NCBI RefSeq assembly: GCF_000091045.1
Contig: NC_006686.1
Location: 461,001 to 525,000 of the forward strand
Length of the DNA: 64,000 nucleotides
From: Cryptococcus deneoformans JEC21
Lineage: Eukaryota > Basidiomycota > Tremellomycetes > Tremellales > Cryptococcaceae
Direction of reading: 5' to 3'
Shown: in pieces, positions 1-11,910 of the stretch
How the letters are laid out: each line of letters begins with the position of its first letter
Position numbering within the stretch: position 1 is the first letter of the stretch
Notes under the pieces: generated by a model
Databases searched by the model: none
Seen by the model: the letters and a program-made list of their open reading frames with translations, nothing else
Told to the model about the DNA's origin: nothing
Position numbers and translations under genes: made by a program

Positions 1-921
1 GTGTACTTAGAATCTCTTGATGCGCTCAACAACTGCTGGGAGCTCATTGCGTCTTCATCTGAACCGAGTGCAGTTTCTCTAAAGCCGCAATGCAAGCTCC
101 TGCAAGGTTTGGCATTCTACTGGCTTGGACAGATTGATGAAAGCCTGGAGGCATTCCAAGCAAGTTTAGACGCAGCGACACAGAATCAGGACTACGATGT
201 CAAGGAGAAGGTGGCAGTGCTCCTGAGTAGAACGTTGTGGGGGTTGGGAGGGAATGATGCGAAGGAGACAGCAAAAAGTAACCTCATGGAATGGTATGTA
301 ATTGCCGGTCTGCATATAGTGAAATCGATATACTTATCTCGTTATTACAGTTTGGCTCGAGAAAGACCATCTCTTGGAGTTATCTCTACTCTGGCGGCCA
401 TTGCGCTCGTATCCTCCGACGCAGATCTTACTAATGCTGCTGTCTCCGAGCTCCTTACTCGACCTATCGCGGAGAGAGTACAAGATCCTTCTGGACAGGC
501 CAATCTCGTGCTCTATCTACAAGCTATCTCTGAGGGTCGAGAGGAAGACGCCTACAATACATTACAGTCCGCTTCTCAGGCCGCACCAGCATCTCGAAGC
601 ATACGGAACCGCCTTGTAGAAGCCCTCATCAAGGCTGGCAAATCAAAGGAAGCGCTTGATGTTCTCGCTGTTAAAAATGTTAAGGAAGGAACTGCTGAAG
701 TCAAAGCCAAGGAGGAAAGATTGCTTGGCATAGGAGAGTTGATGGAAGGAGATGCGAAGGGGATGAAAGGAGTAGTCAGGAGCGTAATGCTTGCACCTTG
801 GGAAGATGAGAGCTGGCAGGCTTTGGCGTGGGGAAAGAAAGTGGTTGAAGAGGCGGGCTTGATTGAGACCAAAGATGGGGCGAAAGATGACGCCGCGACT
901 AAATTAGATCTTACAGAATGA
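1..921 (+). CDS. SKI3: SKI3-like TPR protein, C-terminal part (5' truncated)
   Basis: The reading frame is open from the first base of the window, so the start lies upstream. The protein is built of helical repeats: alanine-rich TPR-like helices and a C-terminal signature (PW..ESW..LAW near the end) of the kind seen in the last repeats of Ski3/TTC37. Ski3 is the TPR scaffold of the cytoplasmic Ski complex, which feeds mRNA to the exosome. A likely intron lies at 294-350 (GTATGT to TTACAG, 57 nt). It has no stop codon and keeps frame, so a conceptual translation reads through it and adds 19 residues. The stop is TGA at 919-921. Assignment rests on the C-terminal repeat pattern only; another TPR scaffold is possible. 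Confidence 0.55.
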   Translation: MYLESLDALNNCWELIASSSEPSAVSLKPQCKLLQGLAFYWLGQIDESLEAFQASLDAATQNQDYDVKEKVAVLLSRTLWGLGGNDAKETAKSNLMEWYVIAGLHIVKSIYLSRYYSLARERPSLGVISTLAAIALVSSDADLTNAAVSELLTRPIAERVQDPSGQANLVLYLQAISEGREEDAYNTLQSASQAAPASRSIRNRLVEALIKAGKSKEALDVLAVKNVKEGTAEVKAKEERLLGIGELMEGDAKGMKGVVRSVMLAPWEDESWQALAWGKKVVEEAGLIETKDGAKDDAATKLDLTE

Positions 922-2761
922 TCGAACAAATGATATGTGATTAAGAAGGCATCAAACGATTTCAACAATGCATTGCAAGTACATATATATATATATATAC
1001 CACAATGCAACCGTTGTCGCTCCGTGCTCAGCGAGTGGTTGTAGATTTTAGAGTAACACCACTACGCGTTAATCGGAGCTATATAGGCAGCCATTTTCTG
1101 GCTACTCACGCGGCACGATAGCATGAAACAATTCATTAGCGAGATAAGAGGAGATAAATCTTTATTAGCTCCCCATATGCTTGTTGTTGATGAAGGATGA
1201 TTACCAAATAATAGGCTTGTTGAAATGTGAGGATTGATGCCCCGCTGCTGGCAATCTTGCGGCAAAGATAAGGTGTTTCCTCAATAGGTATGGAATATAT
1301 ACTGTTGACAGGCCATACGCAGGGCGTTCATCATGTCATCAGCGTGCGGTCGGCAGCCAGCAATTAATGATGGGCCGGACGAGGTCCTGCTGGAGGACCC
1401 AGGAACGGACGGATGATGCACTATTCCTGCGCTGTGTACATCATATAGTATTAAGAGGATGTAAAGTAGTGTTTATAGCAGCATTCTTGCGCTTCTTCAT
1501 GCGTGGGACTCATACATAGGTCCGAAGAAAGAAAATATGGTAAACAGGAGACTTGTAAAGATACTGACCTAACTGACGGTAAGAAGAAGATCATAATAAT
1601 AAACTTAAGTTCCCACCAGTAGTAGCCGTGCGTGGCTCAATTAATGTGACCGTCTAAAAATCTGGATTTGAGATCCGGAAGTCAAACGCTAAGAACGAAG
1701 AAGGTTCCGGACCTGGATCTGCCCAAATGCCTGGATCTCAACTGTCTTGTAGTAATACTACGATGGGTCGATGATGGCAGGTAGCGATGTGAGCAGAAGA
1801 AGAAGTAGTAGTAGTAGTATTTAGTTACTACTCTTGCCCGACGCGGCAAAACTAACTTTTGAGAACCGCTTCGTAGACGAAAGTCCCCATCAGCAGATAA
1901 AGGGGTGAAAAATCTGCCCTTATGAAAAAAAAATAGTAGTAATGATGATGTGCGAGGTGGGGGTGTATCTCGCTGGACCAAGTCGAGTCGACGACGAAGT
2001 GCATGCCTACTACGGTCTGAGTACGCAGAAAAAGGTACTTCTTTTGTAACATTTCATGCTACAATAGTATTGCATATGCAACGTACCATTTTTGCCATGC
2101 TTTTAGCCAAGATCAGTTAAGGGGGACTCTTCTTGCTCACAATCAACTCTAATGGCGGGCAGGCAATATTTAAATAAAAAGGTTCGGGATCTGTCCATAA
2201 TTAATTGATTTTTTTTCTGCATTCGTTATCGGCTATGTCCGGCCTACCACTCGTCGCCACAAAATCGTTACAACTCGCTATGGTTTTACATGCACATTCT
2301 AGACCCATTCCCCCGATTGCCTTTCAAGGCCATCCATTAAGGTTTATAACGCCCCGCACACCGGGCGTACATTGAAATGGTGATGCCATGTGCGGCAGCG
2401 TATAATCGTTGACAATTGCCGAGAGTTATGCTGTCTGCTGTTGTATGCCCTCATCGTACCATCATTTTCGCGATCGACAACAACACAACAAAGAAGCAGC
2501 GAATGAAGAGCGGAAGATGATCGCAAGTTGCTTTACGGAAAAAGAGAAAATCTTGACACTTACTTACACAGCGCATCGTTGACAGAGAAGCAACGGACTC
2601 ACAGGTATAGGAATTAGGAAGTATAACTAACAATAATAGCCTATCATCGAACCACCCAGGCCCCCTCCTCTCGTCGTCCACTTTTACTCAACATATTGTA
2701 GGAGCCGCCTATAACCTCACACTCTGCCTTGGACCCTAGTATCCAACGCCATCTTACTATA
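922..2761. other. Intergenic region, no gene seen
   Basis: About 1.8 kb between the SKI3-like gene and the carboxypeptidase. It holds an (AT)n run at about 983-999 and a GTA-rich run near 1798-1820. Open frames here are short and overlap each other without coding character. It presumably carries the 3' end of the first gene and the promoter of the carboxypeptidase. Confidence 0.6.
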
Positions 2762-4701
2762 ATGTGGTGTAAACTACTAACGACCGCCTTGCTGGCTTTC
2801 GCTCTGGGGTCAGTCGTCGGAACCGCCAGATACACCCATGGTCTACGTGGTCGAAGACCTGCTGCTCTTGCCTCAATGAGGGAGGCTAAAAGGGAGGCTC
2901 TCGCTAGAGAGACGTCAAGAATGGAGGAAAGCCGTGCACTCCTGGAAAGGCACCCAAAAAGGAAGTTTTACAACAACAGAACTTCCGGTATGTAGCTCTT
3001 TCTCTACTGACTACCAAGCCCTTATAGTCTATTTCAGAATTCTTCATCAAATATCTTCCTGATGTCCAGTTCGACCTTGGTGAGGTTTACAGCGGCCTCA
3101 TACCTATCGACTACAACAACCAGTCGGAAGCCCTCTTCTTCGTTTTCCAGCCGAAATTGGGAAAAGACTCCAAAGATCTCACAATTTGGCTCAACGGCGG
3201 TCCCGGATGTAGCTCTCTAGAGGGTTGGTTCCAAGAGAACGGTTTATGGATTTGGCAACCTGGAACGTATGCGCCTGTTATCAACCCCTACTCATGGGTA
3301 AATTTGACTAACATGCTCTGGTGAGTCTTTTACACCAACTCAATTCAATACGAGCTTTATTTGTGGTGTAGGGTAGAGCAACCTATTGGCACTGGGTTCT
3401 CAATCGGTACGCCTAAGGCTACGACAGAAGAAGAGATTGCCCAGGACTTTATCAAATGGTTCAAGAACTTCCAGGATATCTTTGGAATCAAAAACTATAA
3501 AATTTATGTCACTGGAGAATCATATGCAGGTCGCTATGTACCTTATATCAGCGCGGCAATGTTGGATGCGCAAGACAAAACATATTACAATCTTTCTGGT
3601 AAGTGGTAATGCATTTCCAGCATAGTATTGTATTGAATCAAATAGGGGCCCTTATGTACGACCCTACTATCGGTGAAACCATCAATGTGCAAGAAGAGAT
3701 CCTTACCTATTCTTTCGTCGAAGCCAATGCCAATCTTTTCAATTTCAACAAAACCACCATGGCTGAACTCAAACAGCTCCACGAGGTCTGCGGTTACAAG
3801 GAGTATATAGACAGGTACTTTAAGTTTCCTCCGACTGAAAACCAGCCCCCACTTTTTTTCGACTACAACGATCCCGTGGACATAATGTGTGACATCTTCG
3901 GTATGGTCAATGATCTGGCCCTCCAGATCAACCCTTGTTTTAATATTTACGGGGTTGTGAGCTGAAATTCTTGTTTGTTTTTTGGGCCTTCTCACTAATT
4001 GAATTTGTGCACAGAATCTCATGTGTCCTCTCCCGTGGGACGTCCTTGGCATGCCTACTCAGCTCAACTATGCACCCGGTGGCGTCTACTTCAACAGATC
4101 CGAAGTTAAAGCTGCAATTCACGCTCCCAAGCATATTGAGTGGGCCGGCTGTGCAGCTAGCCCAGTCTTTGTTGGGGGCGAAGGAGGGCCTCAAAGTAAC
4201 GGAGACTTGTCAGTGGATCCTATTCAAAAGGTCCTGCCTAGAGTTATCGAGGCTACAAATAGGGTCTTAGTCAGTAATGGTGACTTTGGTAAGTTTCACT
4301 GCTCAAATAAACATTGCATACTTCTGACTTCGTTCTAGATATGGTTATCATTACCAATGGCACCCTTCTTGCTATTCAGAATATGACTTGGAATGGGCAT
4401 CTTGGGTTCCAATCTCCCCCTTCGGAATACATTGTTATCGATATCAACGACACCCAATGGTCATCTGTCTTTGAGAGCAACGGCCTCCATGGATATCCCG
4501 GTACTCAAGGCGTGATGGGCATTCAGGCGAGTCTTCACTACATGCTATTTACAACAAAATACTGACACGTCAATCTAGCACTACGAGCGAGGTCTTATGT
4601 GGGCAGAAACTTTCCAATCAGGCCACATGCAGCCTCAGTACCAGCCGAGATCTGCTTATAGGCACCTGCAGTGGCTCCTTGGTCATGTAGACAGACTGTA
4701 A
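2762..4701 (+). CDS. Secreted serine carboxypeptidase (peptidase S10)
   Basis: Seven exons: 2762-2987, 3038-3320, 3372-3598, 3646-3956, 4015-4288, 4339-4526, 4579-4701, giving 543 residues. The start ATG opens a hydrophobic signal peptide ([17 protein letters not shown]). S10 hallmarks are the oxyanion motif LNGGPGCSS, the nucleophile in [10 protein letters not shown] (Ser about 220), the acid in NGDFD before the MVI strand, and the histidine in the C-terminal [10 protein letters not shown]. The family removes C-terminal residues at acidic pH in vacuole, secretory pathway or outside the cell; the signal peptide and absence of a C-terminal transmembrane helix suggest a soluble secreted or vacuolar enzyme. 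The sixth intron has a GC donor (GCGAGT at 4527) and a normal AG acceptor. The substrate cannot be told from sequence. Confidence 0.92.
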
Positions 4702-6092
4702 CGATCTCTTTATCCATCTGATCATTGACTGGTTAGCCTTCCAAGTTGCAGTGAAGTTTATTTTGAAAGCTTAGGACAATTATTTTATTGGATGAAGCAA
4801 GGAGGATTGTGTGAGTAGTTTTACCTCCATTGTGTATGGCAAACATTTCTGTTTCTTGTTATAATGGCTTCGTGTAATAACAACCGCCGATGAATGTCCC
4901 ATTCAACATGTGGCGTACTACTGCAGAGTTCTTGTCGAAGCTCGTAGTTCTCAACTCCAGTTGATCTTTTCCTGTTGCCGCCCACCAACATAATAAAAGC
5001 ACAGCACTAAGTACAACTGTAGTATGTGCAGGACGGCAACGTAATGGACATCGCAGCAGGAAGACGGACGAGCAGTAGAGCGCACAGCTGTACGGTTCGT
5101 ATAAAGAATCTCACAGTTCGTGAGTGCATTCGTTGTCGCGGGGATGACCTTCCATTCTAAGTCAAGATCACAAATTCAATATCATCTTGTTATGGCATTT
5201 ATCGCCATCATCCATCCTTACAATAATAGACGATTAGCGATGAAATGGTCATCTGGAGTACTGTGGCGCGGCAGGCATCATCACATTCCTACAGCACAAT
5301 TATGCATTAACGTAGCTTGCGCTTCATTCTCCGGGTGAAATACTGCCCTAAACATTGGTAATGATAGTGGTACAGTAATAGTAGATAATAATAACGCTTT
5401 TCACGAAAATATACTGTAGCAAGAGCACAGGGTATTGAACTGATAAGTGACCGACGAAACATCCGGTCCATCGAGTGGTGAAGCGGGTCGTCGGACGTCC
5501 GCCGGAACACTTTTTTTAATGAAGTAAAATTCTATATAAGTATGACTACTAGTTGTAATCACATTATTATCAATTTTCAACCCCATCATCATCACTGCTG
5601 CTCTTCTTGATGAGAATGAGAAATGAGACAGGAACGTCATCAACATGAGCATTTTTATATTTCAGGCTTTATTTATTATTAGGCCCTATATTGCCAAAGA
5701 AGAAGGAAAGAATAGGAGCTACGTAGAACTGGCCTTCGCCTCTCGCCCCCCGCGGCCCTCCTGCATCATCGACAACCGAGAACATCAAATGATCGCCGAG
5801 CCGAACCTACTACGCAGGACGATGGTCGTCGTCGTGCACTTTTGAGTGAGGGTGCAATTACGTAACTTGACACCCATTGATGACGTCGTCGTATGACCGA
5901 AAGGGGACAACAGGCTCATTTGGTGCGCTTTTCGCATTTTGAACGAGATCTTCCTTGTCTTTCTTTTCATTCCAGAATTTCTCTTAAAGGTGATCTTTAC
6001 CGCCCGCATCCTTTCTGTAGACAACAGTTCCATACCATCCCAACAAGCGTCACTATCTATCTCACACAATAACCTACAATAATTAAGCGATT
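4702..6092. other. Intergenic region, no gene seen
   Basis: About 1.4 kb downstream of the carboxypeptidase and upstream of the MARVEL protein gene. Only short overlapping frames without splice-consistent extensions are visible. The last 250 bases probably contain the promoter and leader of the next gene. Confidence 0.6.
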
Positions 6093-7002
6093 ATGGTCGA
6101 CGTCGTGAGTGTCAAACCCTTTGGCAGGCAGTTCGACACCATTACCGCCGCCTGGCGGGTTGGAGCGAGTAGACTATTCCGAGATGAGCTGACTTTCAAA
6201 CTATTTTGCCCCCTCTACTACCATCCACCTACCTCTATACTACACCATCCTCATTTGGCTGGCGTCCGGTAATCTAAGTCTACTCACATTCGCCGAGGAC
6301 ACCCGGCCTTTATGGGTGCCTTACTCCTTTTCGCCATCATTGAAGGATGTATCACTGCTTATTTGGGTGAGCTTTGACATTGTATCAAGCTAGATTGCCA
6401 CTTTGCTGATTGGCACCTCCATTAGTCGCGCAATTTAATGAGTGCATTTTTTCCTCGTTCGAAGAAAACTCACAGTTCGAAGTTGACCAATCCGTTGTGT
6501 TCAAATAGTGACGACACCTACCCCTCTCATTCTTACAGAGACCGACTTAAGTTCCTCGTATTTACCTCCTGGTGGACTGTAGTTTTTGCCGCCGCTTACA
6601 TGGTAAGATGACCTGGTACTGTCTGTTATGTGCGGTTGACTGATGGAGACTCAGGCTGCTTTCCTTGCTGCGGCCGGTAGCTTCGTCTCCTCCATTGCTA
6701 GCCATCTTGCCATCTGGACTGTTACGTGGGTTCATATGGATTAATGACCTGTTCCTTGACTGATTTAGGATACTCTCAGTTGGATCTTCTGGCTTGCCGC
6801 TGCTGCTTCTTATACTGCGGCACTTGGTGGCGGAATGCGATGTAGCGTCTCCGACGTTGCCCACTGTTCATCCCTTGTAGCGGCGGAAGCGTTTGCTTGG
6901 ATTGAGTGGATCATCATGACCATCTTCTTCATCTTCCTCCTTACTATTGCTGGAGCAGCTCTTCGACGAGGAGACAGGTTGAGCGCCGAACTTGCGGTCT
7001 AG
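6093..7002 (+). CDS. MARVEL-like four-helix membrane protein
   Basis: Six exons can be joined in frame: 6093-6104, 6279-6366, 6426-6441, 6509-6602, 6655-6725, 6780-7002, giving 167 residues. Four hydrophobic helices are visible: HPAFMGALLLFAIIEG, LKFLVFTSWWTVVFAAAY, the segment around LAIWTVTWIFWLAAAAS, and IIMTIFFIFLLTIAGAA. The RRGHP start of helix 1 and a cysteine-containing loop before helix 4 fit fungal MARVEL-domain proteins, which sit in plasma-membrane or vesicle membranes. Role unknown. The first coding exon is only 12 nt (MVDV) and the 174-nt first intron ends at a CTAAG acceptor. An alternative joining of the 5' exons cannot be excluded. The third exon is 16 nt and its following donor (GTGCAT) is weak. 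Confidence 0.72.
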
Positions 7003-7785
7003 GAAGATTCGATGCCTTTTCAAGCTAGTTGGATGCTGAATAAGGAGGTGGATGACCTGTATAAGAGATTGACAGGTGGAGAGAGCTGGCGAACAGATAT
7101 AAATTATTTATACATACAAAGAATATTAATATAATGGCTTGATAATATACGCATGTAGCCGGGAAATAATCAGATGTGACCTCAGTCTCTGTCTCATTCG
7201 TCTCGGCTAACCATTTCTAAGTGGTTTGCAGATTTATGTGATGTTATTCACATTATCAAAGTGCAAGATAGAGAACGTATGGCACGGTATGGTTGATCAT
7301 GATATAAAAACAAACAAATACTGGTTGACAATCGAAAACCGGACAGGTTGCGGATCGGCTCATGAATGATGCTGGCATGCCGGGAGTGCCGGAAAGGCCC
7401 GCGGATGCTAAAACATAATTATGATTCCCGAGCCTCGAACCTCCACTTTCCCATTCACTCACAGCCCTTTTACCCTGACGTCTTACGTCTGTCTGCACTT
7501 CTTCTTATGCTCACCAAATAATAACGCAAGAAATGCAGGCTCCTTTCCCGTTCTCGCTGTCATTACTGATTACCGCAGCATCATACAATTCTTGTTTCCG
7601 CAACTCCTGTCATTTCATTCTTTCCTCCACGGGGGCCTATTCTGTCCATAATCCCTGTTGAGGGTATTCTTCCACATCTTTTCCGCCTGCCCTTCTGCTC
7701 TCCCGGACATTTTATTCAGACTCATTCTTTACATCCTCTGCATACACGTAGCTCTTGATTTGTAGCTTTGGTGTGAAATACTAGG
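7003..7785. other. Intergenic region, pyrimidine-rich toward the ceramidase
   Basis: About 780 bases. The right half (7440-7740) is C/T-rich on the plus strand, as is common for leader and promoter regions in this kind of genome. No coding frame or RNA gene is supported. Confidence 0.5.
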
Positions 7786-8951
7786 ATGGGAGCCTTCGAC
7801 AAGCTTAGAGGAGATCAAGTGTCCAGCGGCTGTACGTGCAACACCACCCAACAGTTTTGAAAACCCGAAACTAACTGTCAAGCAGTTTGGGGAGAGCATA
7901 CGAGTACCATTGACTGGTGGGTATTCACGTCTCTTATTCGAACTTAGGGCTCAAACAGTTACCTAGGTGCGAAACCAACTATTCCCACAGCCCATACATT
8001 GCTGAGTTCGTTAACACTCTTTCCAATCTCCCCTCATTCCTCATTGGTCTCTATGGGTGCTACTCTGTCCTCAAGAACGGCCTACGCAAAAGATATGCTC
8101 TGTGCTATCTTGGCCTTAGCTTGATTGGCGTGGGAAGCTTTGGTTTCCATGCGAGCTTGAGATGGGAATGGCAGTTGATGGACGAACTACCCATGATCTA
8201 TGTGGTGTCTTATGCCGCCTACCTCGTGCTCGACACTTTACCAGGTTTTGAACCGCGTTTCGGTACCATTGGACCCTTGATATTGTTGGCTTGGGATGCC
8301 TTTGTGACTGTTTCATAGTACGTGAGATGGCAACCTGCTGATTATATGGAGCTTGTAACTAACACAATTTATCGTTAGCATCTGTCTTCCAAACCCCGTT
8401 TACCACCAAGTTGCTTTTGCTGCGATCCTTATTACAGCTACCCTTCGCACCATAGCCCTTATGTTCGATCTTCCTGCAGGACATCCAGCCCGCCGTACTA
8501 TTGGCATAATGATGGCCTGGGGGATTGTCACCTTCGCTACTGGGTTCGGCATCTGGAACATTGACAATATCTTCTGTGGGCAGTTAAGAGCTATCAGATC
8601 CATGATTGGGCCGTTCGGTGTACTTGTGGAAGGTGGGTCATTCAGAAGCGGCACTGCGAAGAACGAGGCGTTGATTTGTATCCAGGACACGCCTATTGGC
8701 ATTATATGACAGGATACGGTGCTTATTTGATTTTCACGGCTTCCATCCGTAGGTGCATTTGGCCATCAACATGATAGTGAAGCTCATTACGTTCTGTCAC
8801 AGTCCTCCACTGTCTTATCAAAGATGACATAAAAGGTTATCATATCGACGGCAGATGGCTTCCTACGGTGAATCATCGTCCACAGGTAGCTAGTAAACCC
8901 GAGTCGAAGGACTGGAAGGGAACCATTACCCCACCTGAAAAGCTAGATTGA
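7786..8951 (+). CDS. Alkaline ceramidase (YPC1/YDC1 family)
   Basis: Six exons: 7786-7831, 7886-7916, 7967-8317, 8379-8632, 8686-8748, 8803-8951, giving 297 residues. Family motifs appear in order: GFWGEHTSTIDWCE at the N terminus, Y.AEFVNTLSNLPSF, the metal-ligand segment GSFGFHASLRWEWQLMDE, and the C-terminal GHAYWHYMTGYGAY. Multiple transmembrane helices lie between. These CREST-superfamily enzymes hydrolyse ceramide to sphingoid base and fatty acid in the ER or Golgi. Length and motif order match a complete enzyme. A reading frame that ignores the last two introns stops early at 8709; the spliced form restores the conserved histidine-rich C-terminal segment. Substrate preference (phyto- or dihydroceramide) cannot be told. 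Confidence 0.93.
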
Positions 8952-9423
8952 GCTAGATCAATCGTATGTTGAGAGGAATACCGGTGATTTTATTGGATTT
9001 ATGTAGTAGCCAAGCATCTGTATTAGGAAAATACAGCACGATTTCAGCGTTTATGCATAAGTGATTCGAGGTATATACTGCAGGTTTGGGCTCCTAATAA
9101 GTAGATGATTAATTATAAGCACCTACGTGGTATCCATGCAAGGGGCAACAGCACGCAGTAAAGTAGTAGACTTCCTTCGTACTTACGTTGAATTACAGAA
9201 GCGATAGTAATCGGGTGTCCTGATCTGTGTTGGTGGTCCGTCGCCCCGTCTTGTTTTGTCGCTCAAACAAGCACCGTAATCGGAATCTGACTTTCCTTAC
9301 ACTAAGAAATTCTTCGGTTCACCGCCCTAAAGCCTTCTGTTGGCCATTTAGCTCGACCAGGGATTTCCGGAAACCCATCTGGCTAATCGAGGGGAATCAG
9401 CTTGCCGAGCAGATCAGCAGCTC
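8952..9423. other. Intergenic region, no gene seen
   Basis: About 470 bases between the ceramidase stop and the NDC1 start, both on the plus strand. No supported frame; presumably terminator of the first and promoter of the second. Confidence 0.5.
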
Positions 9424-11910
9424 ATGCCGGTACTACAACCACGGCCTCTTCCTTCAGGAGGGGCTGCAGTTGCTCCCTCAAAACCCGCTACGACTGTAAG
9501 CTTCCATGCCTCATGCACTGGAGCTGTACTGATGTATACCCCTCCTACAGCCCTTACAGAAGATAGAACGACAGTATCGGGTGTGTATCTTATATGGTTC
9601 AGTACCTCTACTTGTGAATTTACTGATGGCGCACCTACAGAAATTTTTGGCCAAGCGATATATGACCCTTATGAGCCGAGTCGCTTTATGGATAGCTGTA
9701 CTTCTCTCGTTATTCTCAGCTTTTGTTTCAGGTATGTCTAGCTTTCACCCCACAGCGGTTAACTGACCGTGATCAGGTGACATATCGAAAGTGCCTTTTG
9801 CGGTCCTCTCCAGTTTTCCAGTGTTCTTATCTCTTGCTTTTCTCTTGAGAGTTAGAAAGAGCTTCATAACACGTAAGTCGATAAACCTTGGATAAAACAT
9901 GCTGGCTGCTCAATGTTGCTGATGATTTTGCCTTAGAGCCTTATCGGCCGTCGCCACGCTCTTCACTTATTGGTCTTATCGTCTCCTCGTTCTGGAACCA
10001 GCGCGTGATCACTTTACTATTTAGCTACGCAGTCTTCAGCATTACCATAACAAATGTTTGGTTTACGCTCTTGGGTAGAGAGGATATGACACTGTTCAAT
10101 TCAACCCCGTTAGTCTTTCCTACGTCGTCAGATCTCAACAGGTGCTGACATCAGGCATAGGCGACATCCCTGGCAATTGAATGAAAGCCGTTTTATCCTT
10201 ACCGCTTCGAATGCTTGCCTCTTTTTGGTCGCTGCCGCCCGTGATATCCTCAATGACAACCTTAAAGCCGACTGGCCTCGAGAAAGGGTAATAGCCACTT
10301 TGGATTCTGCAACCATTTCACTAACAATGAAATCTGTACAGAAACCATTTGCTCAAGCTGTCAAAATCGCTCTTTTCGACAACGTTTGGGGATCTAGTAG
10401 GATTGGATTCACTTTCCTGTGGTCTATTTCGACACCTTTTGCATACTGCTGGCTGGGCTTGAGAAGTTTCATTTGGCAATGGGTCAATTGGAGATTGTGG
10501 GGAGTGGCTGTGCGGTAAGTAAAGTTCCACGCTTTCATTTGGATGACGCCTTGACGGGCGGGACAACAGGCCTTTCTTGGGAAGTTTTGCGCGCTCTACG
10601 TCCAAGACACCTGGTCCATGGGCGTTGCTCGGACCAATGCTCACTCTCAACATGCTCACTCTCCTCGCGTTGCAATTCCCCGTCAAGGGTCTGGCAGCCT
10701 ACACTACTCAGGTGAGCTGTCCTTGCTATGTATAATCATCCTCCGTAGCTAACAACATATTGTAGCCAATCCACTTTGACGAATTTTACAAAAAGAGTCC
10801 ATTGAGCCTTGAAATATACCTCATTACAGCTCTCAAATCTCAAGATCCTTACTACTTGGTGAGAATCTAGCAATCTTTGCAATACCCATCGTTAGCTAAC
10901 TGTTGCCTATAGCAATTCACTTTGATGGAACTTCTGCGGGTGGTTAGCATCCCTCGACACCGCAAGATATTCTTCGATGACATTTCAAAATCGCCTAGTT
11001 TGATTAGCCAACTCTGTCAAGAACTACTTCTCCAATTCGGAAAGGTTCACAATGTCCTGGTTAACCGGGGGGTCACAATCCAGCCCCAGAATACAAAGTC
11101 TTCGCCCGTCGCTGCTAGTGGCATATCCACTGCGCACGATGAAAGAAAAATTTCTATTCGTCAAGCCGACATCTTCAGACCTTTAGCCAAGCCTAAATCG
11201 ACATTCAACCTAAAGAGCATACTTGATGGCCCCATTCAAGCGACTGCTCCTTCCCCTGTCGTCAAACTTGGCCAAGCTGGCACTTTGGCCATAAAACATG
11301 TTGAGAGTGTCCAAGATAGGGTGGTCGGACGGATTGAAGGGAATCCAGTCGGAGGTGCCATCGTCAGTGAAGCAAAGGGTGCCAGGAAAGGTGTGAATGA
11401 GTGGGCAGGGAAGGAGTGGGGGAGAAGGTCTGTGAGGTCTGTTTTGGGGGAAGTACTCGTTGCCCAACGAGTTATTGAGAGTGAGTAATCGCTGGCTTTG
11501 AAAGGTCCTGGTTGTGCTGACTTTTGATCCTAGTCCTAGTTATCCTTTCAATCGCCTCAATTGAGGAGGATACCTATGGAAACGTCCAACAAGTGTTACC
11601 TGCTATTTTGGAAGCCATTGTCAGGTTCCGTGAAGCAATTTTTGCACTTGAGGTTCAGCTGCTAGCCCAGACTAGATTACTTGGTCCTGCTCAAAGTGGT
11701 GCAATGGACGAGGTGAAGAAGGACCTTTATGTAGCCATTGGTTGTAAGTAACCATCAGAGCCTGAGGCATGTGAAACCGCACGCTTACGCTTGACATTAG
11801 CGTGTGACAAAGCAGTGAAAAGAATAGCGGACACTTTCGGACAGAGCCTTTCATCTTTCAGATTCCCTCCTTCCGTCGCTTATGGTTTGGGTGAGATTTG
11901 TAAAGGTTAA
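9424..11910 (+). CDS. NDC1: Transmembrane nucleoporin NDC1
   Basis: Eleven exons: 9424-9495, 9551-9731, 9777-9872, 9937-10108, 10161-10287, 10342-10514, 10570-10711, 10766-10858, 10913-11480, 11534-11743, 11801-11910, giving 647 residues. The N-terminal half carries about six transmembrane helices (for example VCILYGSVPLLVNLLMAHL and IGLIVSSFWNQRVITLLFSY), followed by a soluble half with the FDEFYKKSP...F.LMELLR and R..IF.D pattern of Ndc1 proteins. Ndc1 anchors nuclear pore complexes and spindle pole bodies in the nuclear envelope. The intron 10288-10341 has no stop and is 54 nt long, so translating through it stays in frame; its CTAAC branch site and CAG acceptor argue it is spliced. Assignment rests on topology and the order of motifs. 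Confidence 0.8.

Noticed and set aside
576..1010. 144-codon minus-strand frame opposite the SKI3-like gene
   Set aside because: It is the antisense shadow of the coding strand and ends in an AT repeat; no splice or domain support.
1062..1265. 67-codon minus-strand frame
   Set aside because: Short, isolated and without recognisable features; expected by chance in this length of DNA.
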